This document shows positions 9,427 through 18,763 of a DNA stretch of 64,000 nt, in pieces. The notes beneath the pieces were generated by a model that did not search any database, was not told the DNA's origin, and saw nothing but the letters and a program-made list of their open reading frames with translations. Source of the stretch: Caballeronia insecticola (GTDB lineage: Bacteria; Pseudomonadota; Gammaproteobacteria; Burkholderiales; Burkholderiaceae); NCBI RefSeq assembly GCF_000402035.1, contig NC_021287.1, forward strand, positions 1,426,001 through 1,490,000. Direction: 5' to 3'. The position numbers and the translations under genes were made by a program. Numbering within the stretch: the first letter of the stretch is position 1; each line of letters starts with the position of its first letter.

Positions 9427-10284
9427 GTGGATCGTTTCGCAGGCAAGGTCGCCGTCATCACCGGCGCGGGTAGCGGCTTCGGCCGGGAATTCGCGCTCGC
9501 GGGCGCGGCGCTCGGCATGAAGCTCGTGCTCGCCGATCTAGATACCGCCGGCCTCGCCGCCACGGTCGATGCCCTGCGCGCGCAGGGCGCGGACGCAATC
9601 GGCGTCACGGCGGACGTAGCCGACGCCGCACAGGTCGATGCGCTCGCACGCGCCGCGCTCGACGCATTCGGCGGCGTGCATCTGCTCTTCAACAATGCGG
9701 GCGTCGGCGCGGGCGGCTTCGTCTGGGAGAACAGCGCGAACGACTGGCAATGGGTCTTCGGCGTGAACGTGATGGGCATCGCGAACGGCCTGCGCGCGTT
9801 CGTGCCGATCATGCTCGAACAGAACGAACCGGCGCATATCGTCAATACGGCGTCGGTGGCGGGCTTGCTCGCCGCGCCCGCGATGGGCGTCTACAACGCG
9901 TCCAAGCATGCGGTCGTCGCGCTGACGGAGACGCTCTATCACGACTTGCGGCTGGCGGGTGCGTCGTCGATCGGCGTGTCGCTGCTGTGTCCGGCGTTCG
10001 TGCCGACCGGCATCGCGAACGCCGAACGCTCGCGGCCCGAGGCGCTCGCCAACGACACGCCGTACACGTCCTCGCAAAAGCTCGCGGCGCGGCAACTGAC
10101 GAAGGCGGTGGAGGGCGGCAAGCTCTCGGCACGCGACATCGCCGCACTGACTTTCGATGCCGTGCGCGAAGGGCGTTTCTACGTGATTTCGCATCCGAAC
10201 ATCATGGCGTCGGTGCAATTGCGGCTCGACGATATCGCGCAACTGCGCAACCCGAGCGATCCGATGTCGTTCAAGCGCGGGTGA
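9427..10284 (+). CDS. SDR family NAD(P)-dependent oxidoreductase
   Basis: Classical short-chain dehydrogenase of 285 aa. The cofactor motif TGAGSGFG is at residues 12-19, LLFNNAGVG in the middle, and the catalytic set is Ser in NTASVAG with YNASKH (about residues 156-161, Tyr and Lys four apart). GTG start at 9427 with AAGGAGC upstream, 26 bases after the MDR reductase stop. The substrate is unknown; the neighbourhood suggests a 3-hydroxyacyl or alcohol/ketone step. Confidence 0.88.
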   Translation: MDRFAGKVAVITGAGSGFGREFALAGAALGMKLVLADLDTAGLAATVDALRAQGADAIGVTADVADAAQVDALARAALDAFGGVHLLFNNAGVGAGGFVWENSANDWQWVFGVNVMGIANGLRAFVPIMLEQNEPAHIVNTASVAGLLAAPAMGVYNASKHAVVALTETLYHDLRLAGASSIGVSLLCPAFVPTGIANAERSRPEALANDTPYTSSQKLAARQLTKAVEGGKLSARDIAALTFDAVREGRFYVISHPNIMASVQLRLDDIAQLRNPSDPMSFKRG

Positions 10285-10335
10285 AACGCTCGCGCTTCGT
10301 GGCATCATCCTGTCCCCCAGACGCCTTTTTGATCG

Positions 10336-11298
10336 ATGCCGCCGATGCCGCTCAATCCCAAGATCGCGCAAATCCTCGATATGGTCGCGCGGGCCAATCG
10401 GCCGCCGTATCACACGCTCACGCCGCAAGAGGCGCGCGCCGCCTACGCAATGAGCGCGCAGATTCTCGATATCGCGCCCCTGCCGATGTTCAGCGTCGAA
10501 GACATGCGCGTGCCTGTGCGCGACGGCGAAACGATCGGCGTACGCGTGTATCAGCCGGTCGAGCCGAGCTGGGCCGAGCCGTGCGCCGGATTGATGTATC
10601 TGCATGGCGGCGGCTTCACGGTCGGCAGCGTGGCGACGCACGACGCGCTGTGCCGCAAGCTCGCGCACGATGCGGGCTGCGCGGTCGTCTCGGTCGATTA
10701 CCGGCTCGCGCCCGAGCACCGGTTTCCGGTCGCCGTCCACGATGCCTTCGATGCGCTGCAATGGCTCGCGCGCGAGGCGCCGACGCTCGGCATCGATGCC
10801 ACGCGCCTTGCCATCGGCGGCGACAGCGCGGGCGGGACGCTCGCGATCGTATGCGCGGTGCTTGCGCGTGATGCGGGCATCGACTTGCGGCTGCAACTGC
10901 TGATCTATCCGGGCACGAGCGCGTGGCAGCGGAGTGCGTCGCACGCGCGGCTGGCGGAGGGCTATTTGCTGTCGGGCGAGACGATACAGTGGTTCTTCGA
11001 ACAATACGTGCGCGACGAGCGCGATCGCGACGACTGGCGCTTCGCACCGCTCGACGCGGCAGGCGGCGTGCCGGATTACAAGGGCGTGGCGCCCGCGTGG
11101 ATTGCCGCAGCAGATCACGATCCGCTCTACGACGAAGACGTGGCGTTTGCGGACATGCTGAAAAAAGCCGGCGTGCCGGTCACGCTCGCGCGCTACGAAG
11201 GCATGATCCACGAGTTCTTCAAGATGGGCGGCTTCGTGCCGGACGTGGCGCACGCGCATGCGGACGCCGTGAACGCGCTGCGCGCGGCGTTCGCTTAA
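10336..11298 (+). CDS. Alpha/beta hydrolase, hormone-sensitive-lipase (HSL) family esterase
   Basis: Carboxylesterase of 320 aa. The HSL oxyanion motif HGGGF is near residue 90, the nucleophile elbow GDSAGG near 162, and the acid and histidine sit in AADHDPLYDE and GMIHEFF near the C-terminus. No signal peptide, so cytoplasmic. Last gene of the acyl-CoA operon; its 3' end is 3 bases from the end of a gene on the other strand, leaving little room for a terminator. Confidence 0.9.
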   Translation: MPPMPLNPKIAQILDMVARANRPPYHTLTPQEARAAYAMSAQILDIAPLPMFSVEDMRVPVRDGETIGVRVYQPVEPSWAEPCAGLMYLHGGGFTVGSVATHDALCRKLAHDAGCAVVSVDYRLAPEHRFPVAVHDAFDALQWLAREAPTLGIDATRLAIGGDSAGGTLAIVCAVLARDAGIDLRLQLLIYPGTSAWQRSASHARLAEGYLLSGETIQWFFEQYVRDERDRDDWRFAPLDAAGGVPDYKGVAPAWIAAADHDPLYDEDVAFADMLKKAGVPVTLARYEGMIHEFFKMGGFVPDVAHAHADAVNALRAAFA

Positions 11299-11301
11299 AG
11301 C

Positions 11302-12135
11302 TCAGCCGTCGATTGCGAATGCAAATTCAAACGCAAAGGCCCGCTCGAACGCCCCGGGCCGCACGATGCGATGCGAACCGTCGTCGTCGCTGCGCTCCTT
11401 GATCTCCATCGACAGACCGTGCGCCGACGGATTCACGCGCAACGCCGTCGTGCTGCGCGTGCCGTACTCCGGCGTTTCGATGAACGCCGCCGACAGCACG
11501 CGTTCGCGTTCGATCGAAATGCCCGTCGCGGGCAAGTGCTCGTCAGCAGCGATGCGCGGATCGCGCAACGTTGCGATGAGCACGTCGAGCGACGGATGTT
11601 CGTCGGCGTGGATCAGATCGCACAAGGCCTCGCGCTGCGCAACGAGCTTCGGCCACGGCGTGTTCAACAAGCTGTTCGACAAGCCGTGCACGCCTGCATC
11701 GAGCAACGCGGGCGGCGCATCGGCACGATTGCCGAACCAGCCGAGCTCGCGCCGCGTGAAATCTCCGCACAGCAGATTGAACCCGTTATACCGATGACCT
11801 TCCTGCGCCACGCGCCCGAGATAGTCGAGCGGGGCCATGCGCTCGCCCGCGAGGAACGCGCTCACGAGCGTGCCGCGCGTCGGCGCATTCGGGCGCACCT
11901 CGGCGGGCGCGCGAAAATTCGTCAGCGCGGCGAAGCGGCCGTCGCGCGAAACGCCGAGCCACGTTCCGCCGCCCGTCAGATCGCGGCCCGCGAGCACGCC
12001 CGGCGCGTCGGTCCACCAGTGCATCGGCTCGGCATCGCGGCGAAAGAACTCGTCGCGATTGGCCGAAAGCGTCAGCAACGCGCGGCCGTTGTCCTGCGAC
12101 GCCGCAGGTTGCCAGTCGAAGACGATCAGACACAT
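11302..12135 (-). CDS. NRDE family protein (TANGO2-like, Ntn-hydrolase fold)
   Basis: 277-aa protein that starts MCLIVF with Cys2 as in this family, followed by the name-giving ANRDEFF motif, then TGGGTWLGVSRDGRFAALTN and GFNLL. The family resembles N-terminal nucleophile hydrolases and eukaryotic TANGO2, with a proposed role in haem or acyl-CoA handling; no enzymatic activity can be read off here. It lies 12 bases downstream of ygfZ on the same strand, probably co-transcribed. Confidence 0.87.
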   Translation of the reverse strand: MCLIVFDWQPAASQDNGRALLTLSANRDEFFRRDAEPMHWWTDAPGVLAGRDLTGGGTWLGVSRDGRFAALTNFRAPAEVRPNAPTRGTLVSAFLAGERMAPLDYLGRVAQEGHRYNGFNLLCGDFTRRELGWFGNRADAPPALLDAGVHGLSNSLLNTPWPKLVAQREALCDLIHADEHPSLDVLIATLRDPRIAADEHLPATGISIERERVLSAAFIETPEYGTRSTTALRVNPSAHGLSMEIKERSDDDGSHRIVRPGAFERAFAFEFAFAIDG

Positions 12136-12147
12136 GGGTGCGAAGTC

Positions 12148-13134
12148 TCAAACGTCGGCGGGAAAGGCGTAGGGCAGCGGCACGAAGGTGAGCGCCGGGC
12201 CATCGGCCGCGCCGACGTGCACCGAGCCGCTCGCCAGCGCCGCCAGCTTGATTTCGACGAGACAGTCCACGCCGCCGCCCAGCGCCGGCGCCGCGTTGAC
12301 GACGAGACCGCACGGCTGGCCGGGGTCGTCCGCATGGAACAGCTCGACGCCGGGCGCCGCCGTGTCGGCGTGGGCGAGCGCCGTGCGACGCTTGATCGTG
12401 CCGCGATACTGGCTGCGCGCGACGACTTCCTGACCCGGATAGCAGCCTTTCTTGAAGTTCACGCCGCCCAGCACGTCGAAATTGACCATCTGCGGGACGA
12501 ATTGCTCGACCGTCGCCTGCGTGATGCGCGGCTCGCCCGCGTGGATATCGAGCCAGTCCCACATCGATTCGGGCACGCGCGTGAGCTTTTCGTCGAGACC
12601 GGCCAAATGCGCTTCGACTTCGGCCTTCGGTCCGACCCACAGAAAACGCGGACGATTCGCCGCATCCGGCACGCGGATCAGCGCGCCGTGCGGGCCTTCG
12701 ACTTTCACGTGCACGCCGTCCGGCAGCGCATCGAAGATGCCGGACAGCGCCGCGCGCACGTCGCCCGCGAAACCGACCGCGGCGACTTCGGGCGTCGCAT
12801 CGGAGAGTTTCGCCTTCGCGCGCAGCACGAACATCGACAGGCGCTTCTGCACGGCGGGCTGCACGTCCCGCGCGATCAGCAGACGCACGGCGTCGGCCGT
12901 GCGCCACATCAGGAACGAACCGAGAAGACGTCCCTTCGGCGAACAGTAGCCCGCGAGACGCGCGGTCGAGGCATCGAGATGCTGGACGTCGTTGGTGATC
13001 TGGCTGTGCAGAAAAGAGGCGGCGTCTTCGCCCTTGACGTCGATCACTCCGAATTGCGTGAGCGGCATGTAGGCGCCGCCGGTCTTGACGGCGTCGAAAT
13101 CGGAGGAGGCGGGCGCTGTGTCGTGGGAATTCAT
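12148..13134 (-). CDS. ygfZ: YgfZ/GcvT-type folate-binding protein, iron-sulfur cluster repair/assembly factor
   Basis: Tetrahydrofolate-dependent helper in assembly or repair of iron-sulfur enzymes. The diagnostic motif KGCYPGQEV is present, with the strictly conserved Cys, plus an N-terminal FGVIDVKGEDAASFLHSQIT block. The MNSHDTA start at 13134 gives 328 aa, the usual length; two earlier in-frame starts would add about 40 basic residues unlike the family. Divergent from mltG, an arrangement common in Burkholderiales. Confidence 0.9.
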   Translation of the reverse strand: MNSHDTAPASSDFDAVKTGGAYMPLTQFGVIDVKGEDAASFLHSQITNDVQHLDASTARLAGYCSPKGRLLGSFLMWRTADAVRLLIARDVQPAVQKRLSMFVLRAKAKLSDATPEVAAVGFAGDVRAALSGIFDALPDGVHVKVEGPHGALIRVPDAANRPRFLWVGPKAEVEAHLAGLDEKLTRVPESMWDWLDIHAGEPRITQATVEQFVPQMVNFDVLGGVNFKKGCYPGQEVVARSQYRGTIKRRTALAHADTAAPGVELFHADDPGQPCGLVVNAAPALGGGVDCLVEIKLAALASGSVHVGAADGPALTFVPLPYAFPADV

Positions 13135-13286
13135 GAGGTGGCGGGCTGTCAATGCGGCTAGGTACGCGCGCGAATGCGGCGCGCGGCGGTTCATTCGGTG
13201 TTGCGGGCGCGGGCAACGGAAACGACTCCGTGCCTCCCGCGCAGGTGGCAAGTTATTATATTGGTCTTATCTCAAGCGTGTTTCGC

Positions 13287-14297
13287 ATGACCTTCTTCAA
13301 GAAATGCGTCGTGGCGGCGGTGCTGGTCGCGATGCTCGCGGCAGCGGTCGCGGGCGGCGTCTGGTGGTGGGCCAACCGCCCGATGGAGCTTTCGACGCCC
13401 GAACTCGACGTCACCATCAAACCCCATAGCAGCCTGCGCAGCGTGAGCGCCCAGTTGAATCGCGGCGGCGTGCCCGTCGAGCCGCAGCTTTTCGTGCTGA
13501 TGACGCGCGCGCTCGGCCTGTCCGCGCAACTGAAATCGGGCAACTATGCTTTCAAAAGCGGCATCACGCCTTACGAAGTGCTGCAGAAGATCGCGCGCGG
13601 CGACGTGAACGAGTACGTCGCGACCGTCATCGAAGGCTGGACGCTGCAGAAAATGCGCAACGAACTCGACGGCAATCCCGCGCTCAAGCACGACACCGCC
13701 GGCATGAGCGACATCGATCTCCTGCGGGCAATCGGCGCGGCCGAAGTGGACAAGGCATCGGCCGAAGGGCTGTTCTTCCCCGACACCTATCTCTTCGACA
13801 AAAACACGAGCGATCTGGCCGTCTACAAGCGCGCGTACCGGCTGATGCAGACGCACCTGACCGAAGCGTGGAACACGCGCGCGCAGAATCTGCCTTACAA
13901 GACGCCTTATGAGGCGCTGATCATGGCGTCGATCGTCGAGAAGGAGACGGGGCGCGCGACGGACCGGCCGTTCGTCGCGGCGGTCTTCGTGAACCGGCTG
14001 CGCATGGGCATGCCGCTGCAAACCGATCCGAGCGTGATCTACGGCCTCGGCCAGACATACAGCGGCCGTCTGAAGAAAAAGGACCTGCAGACCGACACTC
14101 CGTACAATACCTACACGCGCATGGGTCTGCCGCCCACTCCGATCGCGCTGCCCGGCGTGGCCGCGCTGAACGCCACGCTCAATCCCGCCGCGAGCAACGC
14201 GCTGTACTTCGTTTCCCGCGGCGACGGCAGCAGCATCTTTTCCGACAATCTGGGCGACCACAACAAGGCCGTCGACAAATACATCCGGGGTCAATGA
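13287..14297 (+). CDS. mltG: Endolytic murein transglycosylase MltG (YceG)
   Basis: Inner-membrane lytic transglycosylase that cuts nascent glycan strands and so limits their length. One N-terminal membrane anchor (about residues 6-28) is followed by a LysM-like region and the YceG domain. The catalytic Glu falls at residue 218 in SIVEKETG when counted from the ATG at 13287, the same number as in E. coli MltG. Downstream blocks [11 protein letters not shown] and [13 protein letters not shown] are typical. 336 aa. The stop overlaps the tmk start as ATGA. Confidence 0.94.
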   Translation: MTFFKKCVVAAVLVAMLAAAVAGGVWWWANRPMELSTPELDVTIKPHSSLRSVSAQLNRGGVPVEPQLFVLMTRALGLSAQLKSGNYAFKSGITPYEVLQKIARGDVNEYVATVIEGWTLQKMRNELDGNPALKHDTAGMSDIDLLRAIGAAEVDKASAEGLFFPDTYLFDKNTSDLAVYKRAYRLMQTHLTEAWNTRAQNLPYKTPYEALIMASIVEKETGRATDRPFVAAVFVNRLRMGMPLQTDPSVIYGLGQTYSGRLKKKDLQTDTPYNTYTRMGLPPTPIALPGVAALNATLNPAASNALYFVSRGDGSSIFSDNLGDHNKAVDKYIRGQ

Positions 14298-14917
14298 TGG
14301 TGCGGGGCAAGTTCATCACGTTCGAAGGCATCGACGGCGCGGGCAAGACCACCCATCTGGACTGGTTTCGCGAGCAACTCGCGTCCAGGCTCGCCGCGCA
14401 CGGCCGTCAGGTCGTCATGACGCGCGAGCCCGGCGGCACGCCGCTCGGCGAAACGCTGCGCGGCATCCTGCTGAATCAGCCGATGGACCTCGAAACCGAA
14501 GCGCTGCTGATGTTCGCGGCGCGCCGCGAGCATCTCGCGCAGGTGATCGAGCCGGCACTCGCACGCGGCGACTGGGTGCTGTCGGACCGTTTTTCCGATG
14601 CGACTTTCGCCTATCAAGGCGGTGGCCGCGGCTTGCCGCGCGACAAGCTGGAAGCCTTGGAGCGCTGGGTGCAGGGCGGTTTTCAGCCCGATCTGACCGT
14701 GCTTTTCGACGTGCCGACCGACACGGCGAGCGAGCGCCGCTCGTCCGCCCGCGCGCCGGACAAGTTCGAGAGCGAATCGGAGGCGTTTTTCGAGCGCACC
14801 CGCAGCGAATATCTGCGCCGAGCGGCGGAGTCGCCGGAGCGCTTTTTCATCGTCGATTCGACGCGAAGCATCGGCGATATTCGCGAAAAACTCGAAGAAG
14901 TGGTCGCAAGCATCTGA
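14294..14917 (+). CDS. tmk: Thymidylate kinase
   Basis: Phosphorylates dTMP to dTDP. P-loop [11 protein letters not shown] at residues 10-20, the DR[FY] motif in [28 protein letters not shown], and a C-terminal lid. 207 aa. A second ATG follows immediately (MM start). Translationally coupled to mltG by a 4-base overlap and followed directly by holB; this mltG-tmk-holB order is conserved in many proteobacteria. Confidence 0.95.
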   Translation: MMVRGKFITFEGIDGAGKTTHLDWFREQLASRLAAHGRQVVMTREPGGTPLGETLRGILLNQPMDLETEALLMFAARREHLAQVIEPALARGDWVLSDRFSDATFAYQGGGRGLPRDKLEALERWVQGGFQPDLTVLFDVPTDTASERRSSARAPDKFESESEAFFERTRSEYLRRAAESPERFFIVDSTRSIGDIREKLEEVVASI

Positions 14918-14929
14918 TTGCATAGAACA

Positions 14930-15970
14930 ATGATCTACCCCTGGCAAACGGACGACTGGCAGCGCCTGCAGCAACTGCGCGCACACTGGCCGCATGCGCT
15001 GCTGCTGCATGGCGAAGCGGGCATCGGCAAGCTTCAGTTCGCGCAGCATCTGGCGAAGGGGCTGCTGTGCGAGAACCCCGCCACGAACGGCGAGCCGTGC
15101 GGCACGTGCCCGGCCTGCCTGTGGTTTTCGCAAGGCAACCATCCGGACTATCGCGCCGTGTTGCCGGAAGCGCTCGCGGGTCTTGCGGCCGCCGGCAACG
15201 ACACCGCCGACGCCCCCGCCGATAAAGCCGACGGCGACGAAGGCAAAAAAACCCGCACACCCAGCAAGGAAATCAAGATCGAGCAGGTGCGCGCGCTGCT
15301 GGATTTCTGCGGCGTGGGCTCGCATCGCGGCGGCATGCGCGTCGTGCTGCTGTATCCGGCCGAGGCGCTGAACGTCGCGGCAGCGAACGCGCTTTTGAAA
15401 ACGCTCGAGGAACCGCCTGCGGGCGTGGTGTTTCTGCTGGTGTCGGCGCGCATCGACCGATTGTTGCCGACCATCATCAGCCGCTGCCGTCAGTGGCCGA
15501 TGAGCGTCCCGCAACCTGACGCCGCGCAGACATGGCTTGCGGCGCAAGGCGTCGACGATCCCGCCGGTCTGCTCGCCCAGGCGGGCGGCGCACCGCTCGC
15601 GGCGCTCGCACTGGCAAGCGACGAAAATCGCGCCTTGCGCGACTTCACACTCGCGCAACTCGCCGCCGGCCCGAACTGCGACGCCTTCGCCTGCGGCGAG
15701 AATCTGCAAAAGCTGCCGGTGCCGCTGGTGCTCGGCTGGCTGCAACGCTGGCTCTACGATCTGCTCGCGCAACGCACGGCGAGCCGGCCGCGCTATTTTC
15801 CCGGCGCGGGCAAGGCGCTTGCCCGCTGCGCGCAAAGCGCCGACCCCGCGGCGCTCGCGCGCTACATCAAAACCGTCACGCGGCAGCGCGCCGTGGAAAA
15901 TCATCCGCTCAACGCGCGCCTCGTGTTCGAAGAACTGTTTCTCGCGTATCGCGGGATTTATACGGCCTGA
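14930..15970 (+). CDS. holB: DNA polymerase III subunit delta'
   Basis: Clamp-loader subunit of the replicative polymerase. AAA+ Walker A-like GEAGIGK near residue 29, a four-Cys zinc module with CENPATNGEPCGTCPAC, the SRC motif in IISRCRQWP, and NALLKTLEEPP. The ATG at 14930 (MIYPWQ) is preferred; a TTG four codons earlier is in frame. A charged Ala/Asp/Lys insert (about residues 84-108) between the zinc module and the EIKIEQVR block is longer than usual. 346 aa. Confidence 0.92.
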   Translation: MIYPWQTDDWQRLQQLRAHWPHALLLHGEAGIGKLQFAQHLAKGLLCENPATNGEPCGTCPACLWFSQGNHPDYRAVLPEALAGLAAAGNDTADAPADKADGDEGKKTRTPSKEIKIEQVRALLDFCGVGSHRGGMRVVLLYPAEALNVAAANALLKTLEEPPAGVVFLLVSARIDRLLPTIISRCRQWPMSVPQPDAAQTWLAAQGVDDPAGLLAQAGGAPLAALALASDENRALRDFTLAQLAAGPNCDAFACGENLQKLPVPLVLGWLQRWLYDLLAQRTASRPRYFPGAGKALARCAQSADPAALARYIKTVTRQRAVENHPLNARLVFEELFLAYRGIYTA

Positions 15971-15990
15971 CGTCATTCATCCGCACAACC

Positions 15991-16518
15991 ATGAGTCTTG
16001 ATTACCGCGACGCCACGCTCGACGATCTGCCCGCCATCGTCGCCATCTACAATTCGACGATCGCCTCGCGCCAGGTCACCGCGGATCTCGATCCCGTCAC
16101 GGTCGAGAGCCGCATCGCCTGGTTTGGGGCGCATAGCCCGCAGGCGCGGCCGCTGTGGGTCGTGGAGCAACACGGCGAGATCATCGCGTGGCTGAGCTTT
16201 TCCGATTTCTACGGCCGTCCGGCGTACGCGCGCACGGTCGAAGTCAGCATCTATCTGGACGAACGCACGCGCGGCAAAGGTCTCGGCAGGAAGTTGCTGC
16301 GCGAGGCACTGGATCGCGCGCCGTCGCTCGATGTGGATACCGTGCTCGGTTTCGTCTTCGGTCATAACGAGGCGAGCATGAAGCTTTTCGCCGGGTTCGG
16401 CTTCGACATCTGGGGCACGTTGCCGCGCGTCGCGGTGCTGGACGGCGTCGAGCGCGATCTCGTGATTCTCGGCTTGCGTCTCGATGCGCAACGGGCCGCG
16501 TCGCAGCAAGTGCACTAG
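15991..16518 (+). CDS. GNAT family N-acetyltransferase (phosphinothricin acetyltransferase-like)
   Basis: 175-aa acetyl-CoA-dependent transferase. The core acetyl-CoA site is YLDERTRGKGLGRKLLREAL (R-x-x-G-x-G/A), preceded by the beta-strand VEVSIYLD, and followed by NEASMKLFAGFGF. The N-terminal part, ATLDDLPAIVAIYN, matches the PAT/MddA group acting on amino-acid analogues such as methionine sulfoximine or phosphinothricin; the substrate is not proven. It begins 20 bases after holB. Confidence 0.87.
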   Translation: MSLDYRDATLDDLPAIVAIYNSTIASRQVTADLDPVTVESRIAWFGAHSPQARPLWVVEQHGEIIAWLSFSDFYGRPAYARTVEVSIYLDERTRGKGLGRKLLREALDRAPSLDVDTVLGFVFGHNEASMKLFAGFGFDIWGTLPRVAVLDGVERDLVILGLRLDAQRAASQQVH

Positions 16519-16528
16519 GGAGCACCGG

Positions 16529-17314
16529 ATGTTCGTCGATTCGCATTGCCACATCAATTTCGAAGGGCTCGGCGACCGCCTGCCCGACGTGTTCGACAAC
16601 ATGCGCGCACACTCGGTCACGCATGCGCTGTGCGTGTCGGTCGATCTGGAAACGCTGCCTTCGGTGCTCGCCATCGCGGAGCGGTACGAGAACGTCTATG
16701 CGTCGGTCGGCGTGCATCCCGATCACGAAGACGCGAAGGAGCCGAGCGTCGCCGAACTGGCCGAACTCGCGTCGCACCCGAAGGTGTGCGCGATCGGCGA
16801 GACCGGGCTCGACTACTATCGTCTGGAAGGGCGCAGCATCGCCGACATGGAGTGGCAGCGCGAGCGCTTTCGCACGCATATCCGCGCGGCGCACGCGACC
16901 GGCAAGCCGCTCATCATCCATACGCGCTCGTCGTCGGAAGACACGCTGCGCATCATGGCGGAAGAGCGCGCCGGCGTGCCGGGCGGCGTCATGCATTGCT
17001 TTACCGAGACGTGGGAAGTCGCGCAGGCGGCGCTCGCGCAGAACTTTCATATTTCGCTGTCCGGCATCGTCACGTTCAAGAAAGCCACCGACGTGCAGGA
17101 AGTCGCGCAGCGTGTACCGCTCGAGCGGCTGCTCATCGAAACCGATTCGCCGTATCTCGCGCCCGTGCCGTATCGCGGCAAGCCGAATGAACCCGCGTAC
17201 GTGAGTTATGTCGGACGTTTCATCGCGCAGTTGCGCGAGCAGCCGGAAGAAACCGTCGCGCAGGCAACTACCGAGAATTTCTTCCGGCTCTTCAAGATCG
17301 CGCGGCCGGCGTGA
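16529..17314 (+). CDS. TatD family metal-dependent deoxyribonuclease
   Basis: Amidohydrolase-fold nuclease of 261 aa. Metal ligands are seen in FVDSHCHI at the N-terminus, the Glu in IGETGLDYYR, the His in IIHTRSS and GGVMHCFTE, and the Asp in LLIETDSPYL. Could be called YcfH/TatD; in E. coli ycfH also lies next to holB, which supports that assignment. Starts 10 bases after the GNAT gene. Confidence 0.92.
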   Translation: MFVDSHCHINFEGLGDRLPDVFDNMRAHSVTHALCVSVDLETLPSVLAIAERYENVYASVGVHPDHEDAKEPSVAELAELASHPKVCAIGETGLDYYRLEGRSIADMEWQRERFRTHIRAAHATGKPLIIHTRSSSEDTLRIMAEERAGVPGGVMHCFTETWEVAQAALAQNFHISLSGIVTFKKATDVQEVAQRVPLERLLIETDSPYLAPVPYRGKPNEPAYVSYVGRFIAQLREQPEETVAQATTENFFRLFKIARPA

Positions 17315-17378
17315 TCTCCGGCTCGGGTGGCCCGCCGCCTGAGCGCAAACCTGTTTCAAGGCAATCCGAAGGTCTCTT

Positions 17379-18143
17379 ATGAACAATTCGTCGATGGTTT
17401 CCACTTCGTCCATGGCGTGCGCGCCAAACGTTTCCTCCGTGCGCGCCGCGCGAGCGGGCGCCGCCGTGCGCGGTCTCGTCGCGGGCGCGCTGCTCGCCGC
17501 GTGCGCCGTCGCGCAGCCGGTCTGGGCCGCCTCCGTGGACTCGCTCATCAAGGCGGTCAAGTTCGACGATGTCTCGGAGGTCAAGAAGCAGCTTGCCCAG
17601 GGCGCGGACCCGAATACGGTCGACAACACCGGCACGCCGATCCTCGTGATCGCGGCGCGCGAGAAATCGGACAAGGTCGGCCAGTTGCTCGCCGACAATC
17701 CGAAGACGGACCTCGAAAAGCTCGACCCCGCCGGCGAAAACGCGATGATGCTCGCCGCGCTCAACGGCGACGCCGCCTTCGTGAACCTGCTGATCGCGAA
17801 GGATGCCGAAGTGAACAAGAAGGGCTGGACGCCGCTGCATTACGCGGCCACCAACGGTCATGACGACATCGTGAAGCTTCTCGTCGACCATTCGGCCTAT
17901 ATCGACTCGGGTTCGCCCAATGGCACGACGCCGCTCATGATGGCTGCGCGCGGCGGGCATCTGTCCACCTGCAAGCTGCTGCTCGACGAAGGCGCGGACT
18001 TGCGCATCAAGAATCAGATCGGCATGACGGCCGTCGACTTCGCGCGCAAGTACAGCGAAAAGGATGTCGCCGAGGGCCTGCAGGCGCGTCTCGATTCGAT
18101 GCAAGGCGGTGCTGCGCAAAGCGCGCCAAACGGTGCAAAATAG
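17379..18143 (+). CDS. Exported ankyrin-repeat protein
   Basis: 254 aa. A long N-terminal region with an Ala-rich hydrophobic stretch ending VAQPVWAAS (about residues 30-51) fits a signal peptide, so a periplasmic location is likely. The rest is about five ankyrin repeats, the clearest being GWTPLHYAATNGHDDIVKLL and GTTPLMMAARGGHLSTCKLL. Ankyrin repeats bind proteins; the partner is unknown. Other bacterial periplasmic ankyrin proteins act with catalase or as immunity proteins, but nothing here shows either. Confidence 0.85.
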   Translation: MNNSSMVSTSSMACAPNVSSVRAARAGAAVRGLVAGALLAACAVAQPVWAASVDSLIKAVKFDDVSEVKKQLAQGADPNTVDNTGTPILVIAAREKSDKVGQLLADNPKTDLEKLDPAGENAMMLAALNGDAAFVNLLIAKDAEVNKKGWTPLHYAATNGHDDIVKLLVDHSAYIDSGSPNGTTPLMMAARGGHLSTCKLLLDEGADLRIKNQIGMTAVDFARKYSEKDVAEGLQARLDSMQGGAAQSAPNGAK

Positions 18144-18249
18144 CGCAGCGCAGTTTTCCATTCAGGGACGCGCGGCGGTCGGGCGCGGCCGCCGCACGTC
18201 CCGCACCTATCGCTGCAATTAAGCCGCCGCTCAACATAAAAGGAAGATC

Positions 18250-18606
18250 ATGCTGCGGGAATTCGTCATCGCCTGCGTTCTCGCCACGCCTGTGTGCGCG
18301 TTCGCGTTTACCGGCAACGATCTGAACAAGCTCTGCACCAAAACGGATCCCAACTCGCGCACCGCCTGCGCGGCGTATATCGAAGGCGCGGCGGACGGCA
18401 TCTACAACACGATCGAGGCAATCGGCGGAACTTCCGGGCCGCAGGTCGGCCAGTACTTTTGCCTGCCGGCCGACGTGAAGCCGCAGCAGCTCACGGACGC
18501 GGTGCGCAAGTACATCGCGAACAATCCGGACAAGGCCGACTTCAACGCGACCACAATGGTCTCGCTCGGCCTGGGCAAGGCGTTTCCCTGCAAGGCGGAA
18601 CGCTGA
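18250..18606 (+). CDS. Rap1a/Tai-domain secreted small protein
   Basis: 118 aa with a signal peptide (cleavage near CAFA-FTG), ATG preceded by AAAAGGAAG. The mature part has four Cys (in LNKLC, TACAAYIEGAADGI, FCLPADV and the C-terminal FPC) and matches the Rap1a/Tai domain, known from immunity proteins of type VI secretion amidase effectors. No T6SS effector gene lies next to it, so it may be an orphan immunity gene or a domesticated relative. Confidence 0.75.
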   Translation: MLREFVIACVLATPVCAFAFTGNDLNKLCTKTDPNSRTACAAYIEGAADGIYNTIEAIGGTSGPQVGQYFCLPADVKPQQLTDAVRKYIANNPDKADFNATTMVSLGLGKAFPCKAER

Positions 18607-18763
18607 AGCTCGTTTGATGCCCGGGCGTCGTCGTTGAGCCAAGACCGACGCAACGTTCAACGCAACGTTCATTGCAACATCGCGCCGCCCGCGCAGCCGC
18701 GCGCCGCGACCGCCGTATCCACCTCGCCGTGTTCACTTTCACGAGGCCGATCCCGCGACGCTC

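Noticed and set aside
13135..13251. Longer N-terminus of YgfZ
   Set aside because: The added residues are basic and unlike the family; MNSHDTA gives the normal length.
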